Positions 11,468-24,201 of a DNA stretch of 64,000 bases are shown one piece after another (the first letter of the stretch is position 1; the number at the start of each line of letters is the position of its first letter). The stretch is from Branchiostoma floridae (lineage: Eukaryota; Chordata; Leptocardii; Amphioxiformes; Branchiostomatidae). The stretch covers positions 12,793,075 to 12,857,074 of the forward strand of contig NC_049980.1 in the NCBI RefSeq assembly GCF_000003815.2. Reading direction: 5' to 3'. A program made the position numbers and the translations under genes. The notes under the pieces were generated by a model. The model was not told where the DNA came from, made no database searches, and was given only the letters and a program-made list of their open reading frames with translations.

Positions 11468-14400
11468 ATGGTAAGCAATATCTTTCAGTTTACTTGTCTT
11501 TCCTTTCGTAATCTTATTTCAAGATTTTCTGCTGTTTCTCCATTGTCACAGAAAGTTTGATTTCAATTTAAAAAGGNNNNNNNNNNNNNNNNNNNNNNNN
11601 NNNNNNNNNNNNNNNNNNNNNNNNNNNNNNNNNNNNNNNNNNNNNNNNNNNNNNNNNNNNNNNNNNNNNNNNNNNNNNNNNNNNNNNNNNNNNNNNNNNN
11701 NNNNNNNNNNNNNNNNNNNNNNNNNNNNNNNNNNNNNNNNNNNNNNNNNNNNNNNNNNNNNNNNNNNNNNNNNNNNNNNNNNNNNNNNNNNNNNNNNNNN
11801 NNNNNNNNNNNNNNNNNNNNNNNNNNNNNNNNNNNNNNNNNNNNNNNNNNNNNNNNNNNNNNNNNNNNNNNNNNNNNNNNNNNNNNNNNNNNNNNNNNNN
11901 NNNNNNNNNNNNNNNNNNNNNNNNNNNNNNNNNNNNNNNNNNNNNNNNNNNNNNNNNNNNNNNNNNNNNNNNNNNNNNNNNNNNNNNNNNNNNNNNNNNN
12001 NTGTGTCGTATGTAATGGCACTTTTCCAAAAGACTGCATATCAGTACAGTCTCGAGTGCTAGCAATATTCAAGATTGACTTTTATAATCATAAGGACGAA
12101 CACATTTCTTTTATTATATCAACAGACTTGTAAACGCATATAGTATTTATCTATGAGCCGCAATATATTTTTCTCGCTGACTGGAGAGACTACTATGTTT
12201 GACAATTACCGGAGGGTCACTGGATGTGTCACGCGATTGGTGGGTGTGTCACAAAATGAGGGCATGTCTTAAGCCTTGACTACGTGAAGACATTCGGGCA
12301 CTACACGCGTGGCTTTGTGTTGAATCTCGATTACTATATCAGTCACCCAATCAGAGGCGACCTGCTTCGTTGAAATGTGTAGAAAGATACGTGTATGTGG
12401 TACGTTTGCGAGGCAGACATTAGTTTTACGGAATAGATGGATGAATGAATCTAAATTTCTTATTCATAGGATAGATTCATATATTCATACAGACAGCAAA
12501 AATAACTCTCCAAGATAACTACGGTAAAGACTGAAACACCTGGTTATTTCTGAATGTGTGTTTACGTAGCTGTGAACAAAAGAAAAACATGGCGGTGCCA
12601 GCATGGTTGTCAGTCCAGTTCTATCTAAACAAAAGATCGACGCCACACATGCATACGTGTACCGTCAAACTGGTTTCAAAGTCTTCCATGTATAGATATT
12701 AGGTGTTTATCCTCTGTCTAAAGTTTTTTCTTATCTTAATATTGGCTAAGACTTTGGTTTTACATGTACACAACTGAATAGAAAACTTTTAATTTTCCCT
12801 GTATTTCTAAATACTGTAGGACAAAATGTCAAGTGTACTATACCAAGGTATCAAAGTAACAAGGTATTACATTGCTACTCAAAGTCAACGTCCTGCGATG
12901 TGTATTTGATATAAGTAATATCACAGTTAATTCTCGTCCTAGCCAATAGTAACACGTAAATCTATTGTACTTCTAATTAACCCAGGCCACCATCGAACCT
13001 GCTGACGATTTCGACCCGGAGAAGGATGCTGAAACACTACAGGAAGCTATGCAGGGTTGGGGTAAGTGAACTTTGCTTAAACTCATCGGTAGCTTTTGAT
13101 GCGCTGTCAAGCTGTACAAATCGGTATATGATTATTAACATATGATACCACATAACAAAATTCACGTTTCCTCTCGGCTCACAAATTGGACGGATGTGCC
13201 TTAATCCCTAACGGCCTTTCCCATTGGTCCCCTGTTCTACCTCCCCCCCCCCCCATATCTCTAATTCGTCGTTGCTCACTCCTCGTTTACCCCAGTCCCG
13301 TGTCTGTCCAGTTTGTGAATAGACATGAAACTTAGTTCTATTCGGAGTTTACGAAGAAGAGAACCATTATACCTGTTCTTTCACCTGTTTTCAAAAGGTA
13401 CCGAGGAGGGCCCAATCATAGAGGTTCTGGCCAATAGGAGCAACAGTCAGCGGGTGGAGTTAGCCAGCCAGTTCAAGACTATGTTTGGAGATGTAAGCAC
13501 TCTTTTCTGGGTCTTCGTACTGTGAGGTTTTACTAGATAACAATAACTATTCTTGACACTACAACTTCCTATGTCCTTCACCAAATACAGTAGAAGCCGC
13601 TTAATTGCACGGCCTATTTGCCAGGGAAGTTCGTGCAATTATCCGGATGGTGCAATAATGCGAAGCTATCTAGCTAAACCGCACCAGCTTGGGACTTTGG
13701 GATTCTGTGCAGTTAACAGTAGTGTGCGTTAATCCGTTGTGCTATTAACTGGCTTCTACTGTACCTGAAACAAAATAAGGTGCAATGTGTGCGCTAAACG
13801 AGAGGTGGCGTTGTCCTTGACAGATAAATCTGTAACACTGTTCTGTCTTGCAGGACTTGCTTGAACGTCTGAAAGATGAGCTGAAGGGTGACTTCGAGGA
13901 GACGGTGTTGGCATTAATGACGCCCCCTGTCGAGTATCAGGCGCGCTGCCTGAAGGCCGCCATGGCAGGGGCGGGGACATGCGAGGATGTTCTGATCGAG
14001 ATCATGTGTACCAAGAACAACACGGTAAAACAAGTGTTTGGTCATACTTCATGGTTGAAATCATACATTATATCGAGGGCTCAAATCGGCACGCTACCCG
14101 CTTCTCTTGACAATAACATTTGATGCATGAATTAAGGGCAGAAGTGAGAAAATAGTGAAGAACCTTGTCATTAACACAATAAAAACTTTTTAAAGACCAT
14201 TTTTCTGTTTTTATGCTTCTGGCAGGAAATGGAGGAACTGAAAGCTGTCTACAGTGAATGTAATTATACCAATTTATTCTGTTCTATAGACAACTTATAG
14301 ATATCTTTATCTTAATTTCCTGTTGGTTGAAGAGCTAGCCTACTCCCTAAACCCCAGCTCTCTGAATGCCGTGGCCTTAACCTAACGACTAGTTCACAAG

Positions 14401-17400
14401 ACATGCATCCCTAAACCCGCCTCTCTAAAGTACCTTACCTATAGGTAGAGTGTTGATGTTTAAGAAAGATTAGTATTACCCAATAACATTTAAATGATCC
14501 TGTACATTAAAAGTGTATTCCTAAGTCTGTTGGGGTACTAAACCTTCCCTACTTGATTTGCAGTGTATGAGGGGGACAGCCTGGAGGATGACATTGAAAA
14601 TGAGACCAGCGGTCACTTCAAGCGTCTGCTCGTGTCGCTCTGCAATGTAAGCCTCTTGTTACCTTCGCCAAGAAGGTTATGTTTTCAGTGACGTTTGTGT
14701 GTGTATGTATACATATATGTGTACATTTGTGGGTGGACAGCATGACTCGAGATGGCCTCGATGACATCTGGTATGTGCGTAAGTCTGGATCAAAGTTTTC
14801 AATCATTAGATTTTGGGCTTCCAGCGGCCTGCCACAGTACTGCATCGGAAGTTTCGGTTTTGATATCTCAGGCTCTGGACTTGCGTTGGCCATGATTTGT
14901 GAGTGATAGATAGCTCTTAACGCAGAGAGTAAGTAGCGAAGGTGAGGGTCCCTTGCTGGCTTTTAGTGAACTGAGGCAACCGGTTTTGTTTCAGATGCAC
15001 ATCAGATGCACAACGTAACACACTCCGTATTTCATGTAGTCAAATATTGTTTCATAAAGTGTACAAGGGAAACATCATTTTCGGTATCCTGTATAGTATA
15101 CATGTATGAATGATTTTTTTTTGTCAGGAACATGCCGAAATCATCTTTGCAACAAATTTGTGGAAATTCTCATCGAGTACGAGCACTGTGCGAAAGGGTG
15201 TCATTTCCGGACGTTTCTATGTTTGTATACATCCGGATCTGGACCGTTTCTGGATATATCCGGACAATATCCGGACGAAATCTGACATGACTCCCCTGCG
15301 TTTTCGGAAAATTTCAGGAGTCCGGAACGGGACCATTTAATTCCTGCCTCATATCCGGATTTCCAGTAATGGAACGTTTTCGGACTCTTTGGAGACAAAC
15401 CACGTTCCGAATATTTCGTATATATCCGGATAATTTCAGAAGTCCGGAACGGGACCAAATAATTACGTCTCATATCCGGATTTCCAGTAATGGAACGTGT
15501 TCGGACTCTTGGATACAAATCACGTTCCGAATATTTCGTATTAATCCGGATAATTTCAGGAGTCAAGAATGGGACCATATAATCATGTCGCATATCCGGA
15601 TTTCAAGTAATGGAACGTTCTAGGACTCTTTGGAGACAAAACACGTTCCGAATATTTCATATTTTCTGAGCGCGTTCGGGGCTATTACGCCCCGGAAAGG
15701 TTGCATAAACTTAAGATATACTGAAACATCATAGGAACAATACAACACATTATTTCAGAATATCCAGTAACTTTACGATCATGCTAAATACCTAATATTT
15801 AACGTTTCCTGTCCGTTTTAACCCCGAAAATGCTAACTCGGTAAGGCTACATTTTGTGAAAGCTTTTCAAAGACTTTCCTGTATAAATCAGATGACACAA
15901 CAAATACATTATGTGGAGGAACAGATCATGTTAACGTCAAAGGGCAAATCAATATGCATTTGTCTCTTAGTCTTACCAAGGAAGTTTTAGCTCACTACAA
16001 CCTCATTGGTCTTCACAAAAAGTGAAGCTCGAATGAAGCCAAAGTTAAACAGTTCACTGTCAGATCCAATAATATCAAGCCCAAGTCAATAACATCATAA
16101 CAAAACTGATCCGTTTAAATGTACAATATCAAATGTACAGTATCCGACACAAGTCTAACGTTATAAACCATACAATCAATATTCGTAGGATAAAAATGTC
16201 ATTACGAAATCAGTACGACAGTCCATTTTCAAGTCCTCTATAAGTCCGTATCGTGTTGACTGTGGAATCATCGTCCGGGGCGCCCTCTTCTGCGTCTTTG
16301 TGGTAGTGGACGATCATTGGCGACGGAAGATGCTCTGGCAAGACCCCGCAATATCGACGGCACGTCTCGAGGACAGTCCGCTCCATTGCATAGTCCAGGC
16401 ACCGTCCGTCTTCAGAGTAGAAACAGTTCTGGCAGGATACAACGGCACCAGGCACAGACTGTCGTAAGTGTTACCAGGAGGTAGGCCTCGGTCGTCGGCA
16501 TGGCAGGACAGGCGATTGGGAAACAGAGGCTCAGCGGCTGGAATGGAAAAAAAACGGCTAGTAACTGCCTCGAACCCATGAACGGTACATGTAAAATTAT
16601 TCAAACAACACGGCCATAAAAATCACAGCAGGACAAGACGGGGACAAAGGCAGGAATCTGGAGTCGGCTATCATCACAGGGCGCGGGCCACACAGATGGC
16701 ACAGATAAGGACCCCCAGAGAACGAATGGAATTTTATATGCACACAATCACATTGGTCCTAGTGAGGAGATTACAGTTTCTCCTTGGTTCTATTTAAGAT
16801 TTAGCCAGCCAAAACAACAGGACAGGAAAGTTTAGAAGCAGCCGTTACGGCACATACAGCACAAAATAATATGAGAATTTAACTAACTATGGAACGGGCA
16901 ATTTGTAAACAAGCCGGGGATGACACGCGGGGGTTCCAGCTGAAAGAGAAGTGATCTATCATACAACAATCTTTACAAAGAGATCACACTACTAATTATT
17001 AAATACACAAAACACTAGGAAGGGTATAACAGACATTGCTGACAGACATATACGGAACTAAGAACGGTAACTGCTATGTATATACAATCTATGTACTAGA
17101 GAGCTACACTACTCACTTCTTGGTCCGGTAGCGGCAGCGGCAAGTGAGATTCAAATCTAGTTTCAAACCTAACTGCTGTCACCAGCTGGTCTACTTTTGG
17201 TCTAGTCAAGTCATGTGACATCCTAATATAGTCTTGTTACCTAAGGACTCCTCCAGATGGTTCCAAGCAAGTTAGTGTCATCCATCATGCCTGTTTCACG
17301 GAAACACATGGCATTGTGCATTATTTTTGTGAATAAGTGCATCATGTACTTTAACCAGTTTCAAAGTTGTACACAGCAGCAAACGCTGTGGCGCGGTGTA

Positions 17401-20400
17401 GGCTGTTATCTGCAACGACTGCCCCAGTAGGCGCACCGTTGACATGCCAACGTACTGGTCTGCTCGGCACTTTGCACAGCTTGCATAACCGCTTTACGAG
17501 TAAAGTTGCCTCGTGATATTGTCCGGATATGGGCCATTCCCACACAGCAACGCTGGTATTCAATATCATGAGTGACTTTTTGTCATGATATTGTCCGGAT
17601 ATGGACCTATCCCAAACTGCACCGCTGGTGTGGAGTGTTTTGACTGAACTTTTTCAAGATATTGTCCGGATATGGACCTATCCCAAACTGCACCGCTGGG
17701 GTGGAGTGTTTTGACTGAACTTTGTTCAAGATATTGTCCGGATATGGACCTATCCCAAACTGCACCGCTGGGGTGGAGTGTTTTGACTGAACTTTATTCA
17801 TGATATTGTCCGGATATGGACCTATCCCAAACTGCACCGCTGGGGTGGAGTGTTTTGACTGAACTTTGTTCAAGATTTTGTCCGGATATGCAAAGAAACA
17901 ATAATACTTGACTCATAATTGTTACCATCGCAAAGATTGCTTTCTGTGTCATTTGATTGTAAATGTCGATGTCAGTATATTTGCACATGTATATGGAAGC
18001 TTAAGCTTCAATTACCAGAAAATTAAAGAGTAAACATACATTGACATCGGGCATACTCGTTGTAGAATAAAAACACATATACAGAAGCAAAAACGTTAAT
18101 GACGTGTATTTGACAAGATAGGAAACCTTTTTAAGGATACCCAACAAAACAATCTCAGATTCATGTATGACAAGAAAAGTAATTTGTTAACCATAAGTTG
18201 TCCGAAAACTGATCTCTGGAATGTTTCTGTTTTGGACATCTGTCGTAAATGGAACGAAATATGAATTCGGAAGGAGCGAAAATTTCGGCAAAAAAATGCA
18301 GTCTTATTTGTTCAGATGCGCAATAAAACAATCACCGATTCACAATTCACGTATAGAATACCTTTATCGGTAACGGTCAGAATATGCTAACTTCGAATCT
18401 GTCCTAAAACTAATCCATGGAATATCTGTCGCGGATATGTCTCGTAAATGGAAAGAAAAGAAAATAGTATGAATTCGAAAACATGAAACGTCCCTGACAC
18501 GTATTCGGAAGAACGGGAAATTCTATCCGTCCGGGCATGTGCTGAAACATTTCATGACTCATGATATTCTGAGACATAATGAATTGAAAATGTCATCTGA
18601 CAATGGCCCAGAAATAATGCACATCATGCTTCGTGCAAACTCCTAATTTGTCCGGGTATTCCTTATCGAAATATATGGACCTTGGATATGTAAAGAATGT
18701 AGAACATATAACGTATTCGGAGGCAAGAAACGTCAATGGCGCGTATCTTGAAAAGCAGGAAAGTCTTATTTGTCCGGATACATAACAAGACAATTCCTGA
18801 CTCATGATATTTCCAGATATGGGAAATATTGAACATCGTGCCCGGACACAGTCCGAATATTTAGCATGTCCAAAAATATGTCAACTCCGACTTTGTCCGG
18901 AAATCACACCCTTTCGCACAGTGGAGTGGCATCAGATATCTTGACTATCACACGACACATTCAACTCGAGGGTGTTGTAATCAGTTTGGGTGTTTGTTTC
19001 TGTTTGATTATTTTAACCCGTTTGTATGCTTGTGTATCTTTGTCTTGATGTAAATTTGCAGTTATTTGGCTATTCATTCAAGGTTTTAAGCATAGGAATA
19101 GAACATAAAAGTTGGAAGATCAGACAAAGGGCAGATGGCGAATTTACCTATACCATATTTTGTATCAACATTTGGGTCAGTCCTTGGACCATCATTATTT
19201 TGTTTGTTGGCAGCCACATCGGTGATTACACCATAGTAATTACCATACCTCTACAAGGCCGTGTGAAACACCAGCCTCTACAAGGCCGTGTGAAACATCA
19301 GCCCCCCAAGCGCTAGCACTACAGGCATGAAGATAACTGTTCATGAATATTTGTAAATAAACTGTTCTGATGTGGGAAGAAAAAAAGTGACCACGATTCA
19401 CCAACTACACATCCTTTTATTATTAAGCTTAGATTTATTTCCCTTACGTTCATATATATACCAAAGCAATGTTTCTGTGTATCACAGGAAAATATACAGC
19501 TCACTGACACCATTTCGCACCATTACTTTTGCTTGACTGTCAATATGATTATAAGCTTTGATTCATATTTATGTGATTGGAATAATCGTTATAACAAAAC
19601 ATGCAAGAAATCCTTTAGTACAGTTTCACCACCTCACACCTTCACCAAATGGTGAAGATTTTCAAGTGATGACAGTGATGTAGTTGCAAATACAAGTAAT
19701 AAGATCCTTATTAGCAAACAAAATATAACTTGATCATCTTTTATACCCAAACAACACAAGCATAAAAGTTTAATCTTAGCATAATTGATATCTCTCGATA
19801 ATTCTATCTTTCTCGGTGACAAATACAATATTTCTATCATGGAATGATGAGTTCTATCGTGGAATGTAGTGGACTATGACTTCGCATGGAAACACCATTG
19901 TATCATGACAACAATGAAACCATACTATGACACATTTTTACTGACAATGACTTCGAAATTTCTCCAGGAAATTATCTTAATCCATACATTGCCGAATCAT
20001 CTAGACCTTCAAAGCCCGTTGATCAGTACCTTCATCTTGATTATTTTTAAGAGAGAAAGTGAGATAATAATTACATTTTTCAGGAACAAGCTTTATAAAC
20101 ACCAATAGCGCGTTTAAGGCGATCAGGACGCAGACAATTTTGCCGTTTATAGCTGATTGGTGATAGAGGGTAGAAGCCCACAGTTGGATTGGAACATGTG
20201 CCGCAACTGTCCACCGGAACTTGTGCAGGTAGACAAACTCTACGGAAACGGTGGACATCACGCAGATCGCGAAGAAAATTAGGTGCAGGCTCGAAACGAA
20301 CTCCGTCTCGAACCCGAAGCGCTGCGCGAGTAGGGTGGTGGCGAGCGTCGCGGTCTGGACGTAGTTCAAGGTCAGGCTGAAGGCTGCGGCATTCTCTACA

Positions 20401-23400
20401 AGCAGGGCGTAACACACGCGATGTCTGATGGACATTGGAATCGCTCGTTCCTCTCGCATGTTGTGGACCAGGAACACTAACACATACAGCAAGACTTGAT
20501 TAAGAACCTCCATGATGACCACATTCTGGCTGTTGAAGTGAAAGTGTTCTATCGGCCAATCTGTCAGACCGTTCAGACCCACAACTGCCAGAAGCAGACC
20601 AAATGCGCTGCCACTGTTGTTCCACAGACCTTTCTGTGTAGCCACCATCCAGTACAGCATAGAAAGAATCCTCCAGAGCACGCAGGTAGTGTTGAGGACA
20701 CTATGAATGGTCAAAACCAATGCAAGGTCAAACTCAATAGTCATCTGTAGATGTGGGAAAGGAGAATAGTAGATTAATGCTCAAAGACAAAATGTTGTCA
20801 TAATCAGACCAATTTACAACAGTAGGCCAAATATTCTACTCCTATAGGCAACAGAGAACAGTTTGTTTGCGACATCTAGCCGGCGAAGCGCCTCAAGCCG
20901 CAACACGCCCACATTGTACAAGCATATACAGGAGACAAACGCATCTACATGTACCAGCCTACTACACAACATGTAGCTAGCCACACAAGCAGGGTCTTAT
21001 CTCAAACTAACCTTTCTCCGGGATTTGTCCGCTTCTCAGATTATATCTGACACCAGCGCGAAAGGATCACAAACATGTATACGTAGCTGCTGCTCAAAAC
21101 AAACTCAGACCTACGCTTACGCAAAGGCCGAAATATTAGACTGGTTAGACAGGTACCGATGTCCTTTCGAGGGTCGTCACCGCGTCCCCTCATTTATGTC
21201 AAGGTCGATTCCTAGCCAAACAAAAACACACAAAAAAAACGGAAACGATGGCGGTACGTAGTCACTACGATTGTTATTAATTCATTGCTATTGGGTTGTT
21301 ATTGTTGTTGGGTGGGTCGACTATTCTCCCTTCTCAGCCAGGGGCTGAATTGTGAGGAGTTTTCAATAGGTGTGTCTAAATTGCAAGGGTCTGGAGCGAG
21401 GTGCCATTCGGCGCCACTCAGATGACCTCAATACGACAGTAATTTCCCGAGGTGCGGCCGTATGGGACTGTAGGTTTTAAACCACTCACACCGAGAAGGA
21501 CCCCTACTCTTTCGATAAATGTGGTGGGATCTTTAACGCGCTCGAGGTGTGGCTCTCCTTTTAACGTCCTATCCAAGGGACGGCCCAAACCGAAGCTAGG
21601 TACTCATTTACACATGAGTGAAGTGAGGAAATTAGTGTAAAGTACGATGATTATGTTTTATTCCATTGGTCGACATGATGAGAGCATTCGTCACAAAATC
21701 GTGAAAAATCAAATTATACTGTGACGGAAAAGGTTGCCTTTGTCGAAGGTCGGTTCTGGCATAGGCCCGCTGGACATCGTAGGGTAAAGGATTTCTCCAA
21801 GGACAGAAGCGTTATTCCAGTCGATTACATCAATCATTCCATCTATTACTGTTGCCTTGTGGCCTTGGAGGGGTGTGAAGGAGACAGTCAACATAAAGTG
21901 GTGATAATTGGACAATCTCATTTTAGCGTCGTACAGCTTTGGACACACCATACCTCTAGACTCATTACTGCAATACGTAACGCTACATGGGACACATCAA
22001 ACATACACCACGTGTAACGATGCTGAACTTACCTTTGGGCTTAGCTTTACACATGGTTTGATAATACACGACTGTTCGCTACTGGACGATCGGGCACTGC
22101 ATGTGACAAAAAGGAAAGACATCGATGAATTTGACAGAATCAGCATAAAATCACAATAATAAAGAAACAAAAAACACAGAAAAATCGAGATATTTCACGG
22201 ATGTTTTAGGAGGTTTTTCTCTCTTTCTTTTCCCGTATGTATGTGAAGGCTCAACGAGAGGAGGGAGAAGAGGACGACGTGGATGAAGATCTGGCAGAAG
22301 AGGATGCCAGGGAAATATACGAGGTACAAATCAAATGATGAACAGTGTAGCAAACTTCTCGCCCCTTTCCACTAGAGGCTGTGACTGATGAGCGACCAAA
22401 TATTCGGCAGGTCGCTCAGCGAACTTCATAGACAAAGAAATATTTCCGTATTTGTGCTACTTTTTAAATAACTTTTTCCTATCGTGCATCATATTTCAAT
22501 AATAAAATCAAGGATAAAATTTTGATCGCTTTTCGGTCACTCAGCGGTCGCCGTCTAGTGGTTAGAGGCCGTACGTTTTCTCTCGTTTACCAGGCTTTGT
22601 TTCAGACAGTACTTTCCTGATCTATGCGTTTTCCCGTCTTAGGCAGGGGAAGGCCAGCGTGGGACTGACGAGTCCAAGTTCAACTCCGTGCTGGCCCTGA
22701 GGAGCTTCGCCCACCTGCGCAAGGTGTTTGACAAGTACAATGACGTAGGTACCAACCGTTAGGTCGTTTTCCACGTTTTTTTTAAGTGTCCACGTGCTGC
22801 TAAACTTATGGAATATCAAAACCTGTCTCATATACATGTAGATGATATACTCCTACCTATTTCTTGCGTACTTCCAAGCACTTGATGTCATAATGTCAAT
22901 GTTACAATCAGCCAAGGCTTCTTTCATCGTACCAATCATACACAGCATAATGTGCACACACAAAAGCGCTGAATGGGCGAATTGAAAGTAATATCTTTTG
23001 GTACGGTTGACCCGCAAAACATACCTATTACGGTTAAGAAAGTTTCGTTGATAGTTGGATAATATGGGAATCATAAGGTACCGGAGAGATGTCTTCAAAA
23101 TCTTTGTTACTGACCTTCATTTCTTTTTACTTAGCTGGCTGGACAGTCCATTGATAATATGATAGACGAAGAGTGTGAGGGGTCCGTGGAGGATGGATAC
23201 CTGGCTATAGGTAAGTCGCTGCATGTATAACCGTGCTCATATATATGAATAGTTCGTATTCCGAATACACATTTGATGCGTGATACGTTGTGGGTAAGAT
23301 ATCAAAGTGACACATTAACAAAGCACGTCTAGACATGTACTCAGCATGGTCTACACAAGTCATGGGTTTTGACCTTTGACATCGCGCAGGAGCAGTTAGA

Positions 23401-24201
23401 ACCATGTACCAGATTATCCAAACTTACAATCACGTAGGATAATGCATGATTTTTGTAAAAACAATACTGCTGATGAATCTTCCATTGGGCTATATTGTAA
23501 TAATACCGGTATATTTCTTTCCGTCCCAGTGAGCTGTGTGAGGAACCTTCCAGGATTTTTTGCTAAGCGGATCAACGACGCTTGTAAGGGAATGGGCACC
23601 GACGACACCACCCTTATCCGCTGTATAGTGTCGCGCTCAGAGGTCAGTCACTACATCATGACATCGACGTTAGTTTTGCTGAAATCATCTGTACGTGTAC
23701 TGCTGCTACTACTAGTACTTCCACTTCATCTTTCGGTAACGTTAGAGAAGCAATGGCCCTGGAACCTACACCGGCCATCTTCCCCCAAACATGTCTTAAA
23801 TAGTTTTGAGTCCACTACTTGTGATGACGCCCATCTTCATTTGTATTGGTATCTGCATAATCTTTCTCTCTCCACACACACATCTACAAATAAGCACTTT
23901 CACCCTCCTCTCTGTTGATCTTTCTTTCCATGGACAAAGTAGCTACCCTACAACTTTTACATTTTGCCAGACAGCCTTGGCAATGGTGTTTATCACATTA
24001 GCTTGCACCGTTGGAGCCAGGTCTCCAGTGCTGATGCATCCAATTCATGTGAACCTTTCTTTCTTCCCCTCCTGCTAGATTGACCTGGTGCAGGTGAAGG
24101 AGGTGTTTGAGTCCCGGTACGGCCGCACCATGGCCGAGGCCGTGGCTGATGAGTGCGGTGGAGACTACAAGAACATGCTGCTCGCTATCGTCAAGGATTA
24201 G
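11468..24201 (+). CDS. Annexin (gene 1 of a tandem trio)
   Basis: Eleven coding exons: 11468..11470 (ATG alone), 12986..13061, 13398..13492, 13854..14024, 14226..14259, 14564..14646, 22249..22323, 22643..22744, 23135..23210, 23530..23642, 24079..24201. These sum to 951 nt, 316 residues, the usual core length. Four annexin repeats are visible with type II calcium loops: [25 protein letters not shown] and CKGMGTDD, each followed about 40 residues on by the acidic cap (GDFEE, LEDDIE, MIDEECE, VADECGG). Annexins bind acidic phospholipid membranes when calcium is present. The N-terminal tail is very short and has no signal peptide. The loop of repeat II has Cys where Asp is usual. Intron 1 contains an assembly gap and intron 6 (7.6 kb) contains an opposite-strand gene. 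The orthologous vertebrate subtype cannot be decided here. Confidence 0.9.
11577..12001. other. Assembly gap (run of N) in annexin 1 intron 1
   Basis: A run of N of about 425 bases. Open frames crossing it are artefacts. An unseen small exon inside it cannot be excluded, but exons 1 and 2 join in frame without one. Confidence 0.97.
13586..13763. mobile_element. MITE with TACAGTAGAAGCC terminal inverted repeats
   Basis: The left end TACAGTAGAAGCCGCTTAAT and the right end GGCTTCTACTGTA are inverted copies, flanked by TA. Size (about 178 bp), the CAGTAGAA-type terminus and TA flanks resemble non-autonomous pogo/Tigger-like elements. It sits in annexin 1 intron 3. Confidence 0.65.
15262..15665. 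repeat. Tandem array, about 120-bp period, about three units
   Basis: The phrase TTCCAGTAATGGAACGT recurs at 15361 and 15482 and, with one change, at 15602. Spacings are 121 and 120 bp. Each unit holds CATATCCGGATTTC, CGTTCCGAATATTTC and TTTCAGGAGTCCGGAACGGG-like phrases. The array lies inside intron 6 of annexin 1, and the open frames on both strands are by-products of the repetition. Confidence 0.85.
16210..16550 (-). CDS. Possible small cysteine-rich gene or its remnant (opposite strand in annexin 1 intron)
   Basis: On the - strand an acceptor-like TTCCATTCCAG precedes a frame with [20 protein letters not shown] second overlapping frame then carries a Cys-rich stretch ([19 protein letters not shown], then LETCRRYCG) and ends at 16210. 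The two frames would join with one base shift near 16450. No clear start exon or family was found, so this is either a frameshifted small gene, a pseudogene, or chance. Confidence 0.22.
17512..17890. repeat. Tandem array, 72-bp period, about five units
   Basis: GATATTGTCCGGATATGGAC recurs at about 17585, 17658, 17730 and 17802, with diverged units at 17513 and 17874; spacing is 72-73 bp. Because 72 is a multiple of three, the - strand stays open and would encode a 24-residue repeat ([20 protein letters not shown]...), but no start, splice or family context supports a protein. It shares the TCCGGATAT word with the 15.3-kb array. Confidence 0.88.
17891..19990. other. Rest of annexin 1 intron 6, scattered satellite-like words
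   Basis: Between the 72-bp array and the membrane protein gene, words such as TTTGTCCGGATAC, TTGTCCGGAAATC and TGTCCGGGTATTCC are scattered, suggesting decayed satellite. No supported exon was seen. Confidence 0.45.
20001..20744 (-). CDS. Multi-pass membrane protein of unknown function, nested in annexin 1 intron 6
   Basis: A single open frame of 247 residues on the strand opposite annexin 1. About six to seven hydrophobic segments are visible (near residues 7-35, 45-63, 74-93, 110-130, 149-173, 178-198 and 202-220), with a conserved-looking [12 protein letters not shown] loop between segments 2 and 3 and a hydrophilic C-terminus. There is no signal peptide distinct from the first segment. 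The ATG is immediately preceded on the - strand by a CAG acceptor-like site (20745-20747), so an upstream non-coding exon is likely. I do not recognise the family; it does not resemble the TMEM187 sequence pattern I compared it with. The length of the frame and the regular helix spacing argue for a real gene. Confidence 0.68.
   Translation of the reverse strand: MTIEFDLALVLTIHSVLNTTCVLWRILSMLYWMVATQKGLWNNSGSAFGLLLAVVGLNGLTDWPIEHFHFNSQNVVIMEVLNQVLLYVLVFLVHNMREERAIPMSIRHRVCYALLVENAAAFSLTLNYVQTATLATTLLAQRFGFETEFVSSLHLIFFAICVMSTVSVEFVYLHKFRWTVAAHVPIQLWASTLYHQSAINGKIVCVLIALNALLVFIKLVPEKCNYYLTFSLKNNQDEGTDQRALKV
21330..21650. repeat. Probable dispersed repeat
   Basis: Phrases such as GATCTTTAACGCGCTCGAGG, TTTAACGTCCTATCC and AGCTAGGTACTCATTT are of a kind that recurs in marine invertebrate genomes as part of dispersed elements. 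Neither edge is clear. It lies in annexin 1 intron 6. The call rests on resemblance only. Confidence 0.3.
22370..22560. mobile_element. MITE, copy 1 of a family (CACTAGA ends)
   Basis: The left end CACTAGAGGCTGTGACTGAT and the right end CGGTCGCCGTCTAGTG are imperfect inverted repeats sharing GAGCGACC/GGTCGCTC-type cores. A related element is at 25977-26167. It sits in annexin 1 intron 7. Confidence 0.6.
23279..23395. mobile_element. Short inverted-repeat element of the TTGTGGGTAA family, copy 1
   Basis: It starts CGTTGTGGGTAAGATATCAA and ends GACCTTTGACATCGC, an imperfect inverted pair. Related sequence occurs at 24871, 27598, 30494 and 41606. Confidence 0.45.

Noticed and set aside
11563-12072. 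Two long - strand open frames
   Set aside because: They are made of unknown residues across the run of N.
17512-17890. CRISPR-like array
   Set aside because: The whole 72-bp unit repeats without variable spacers, and the genome is eukaryotic; it is a simple tandem array.
20001-20744. Assignment of the nested membrane gene to TMEM187
   Set aside because: Length and helix number are similar, but no shared motifs were found, so the gene is left unnamed.
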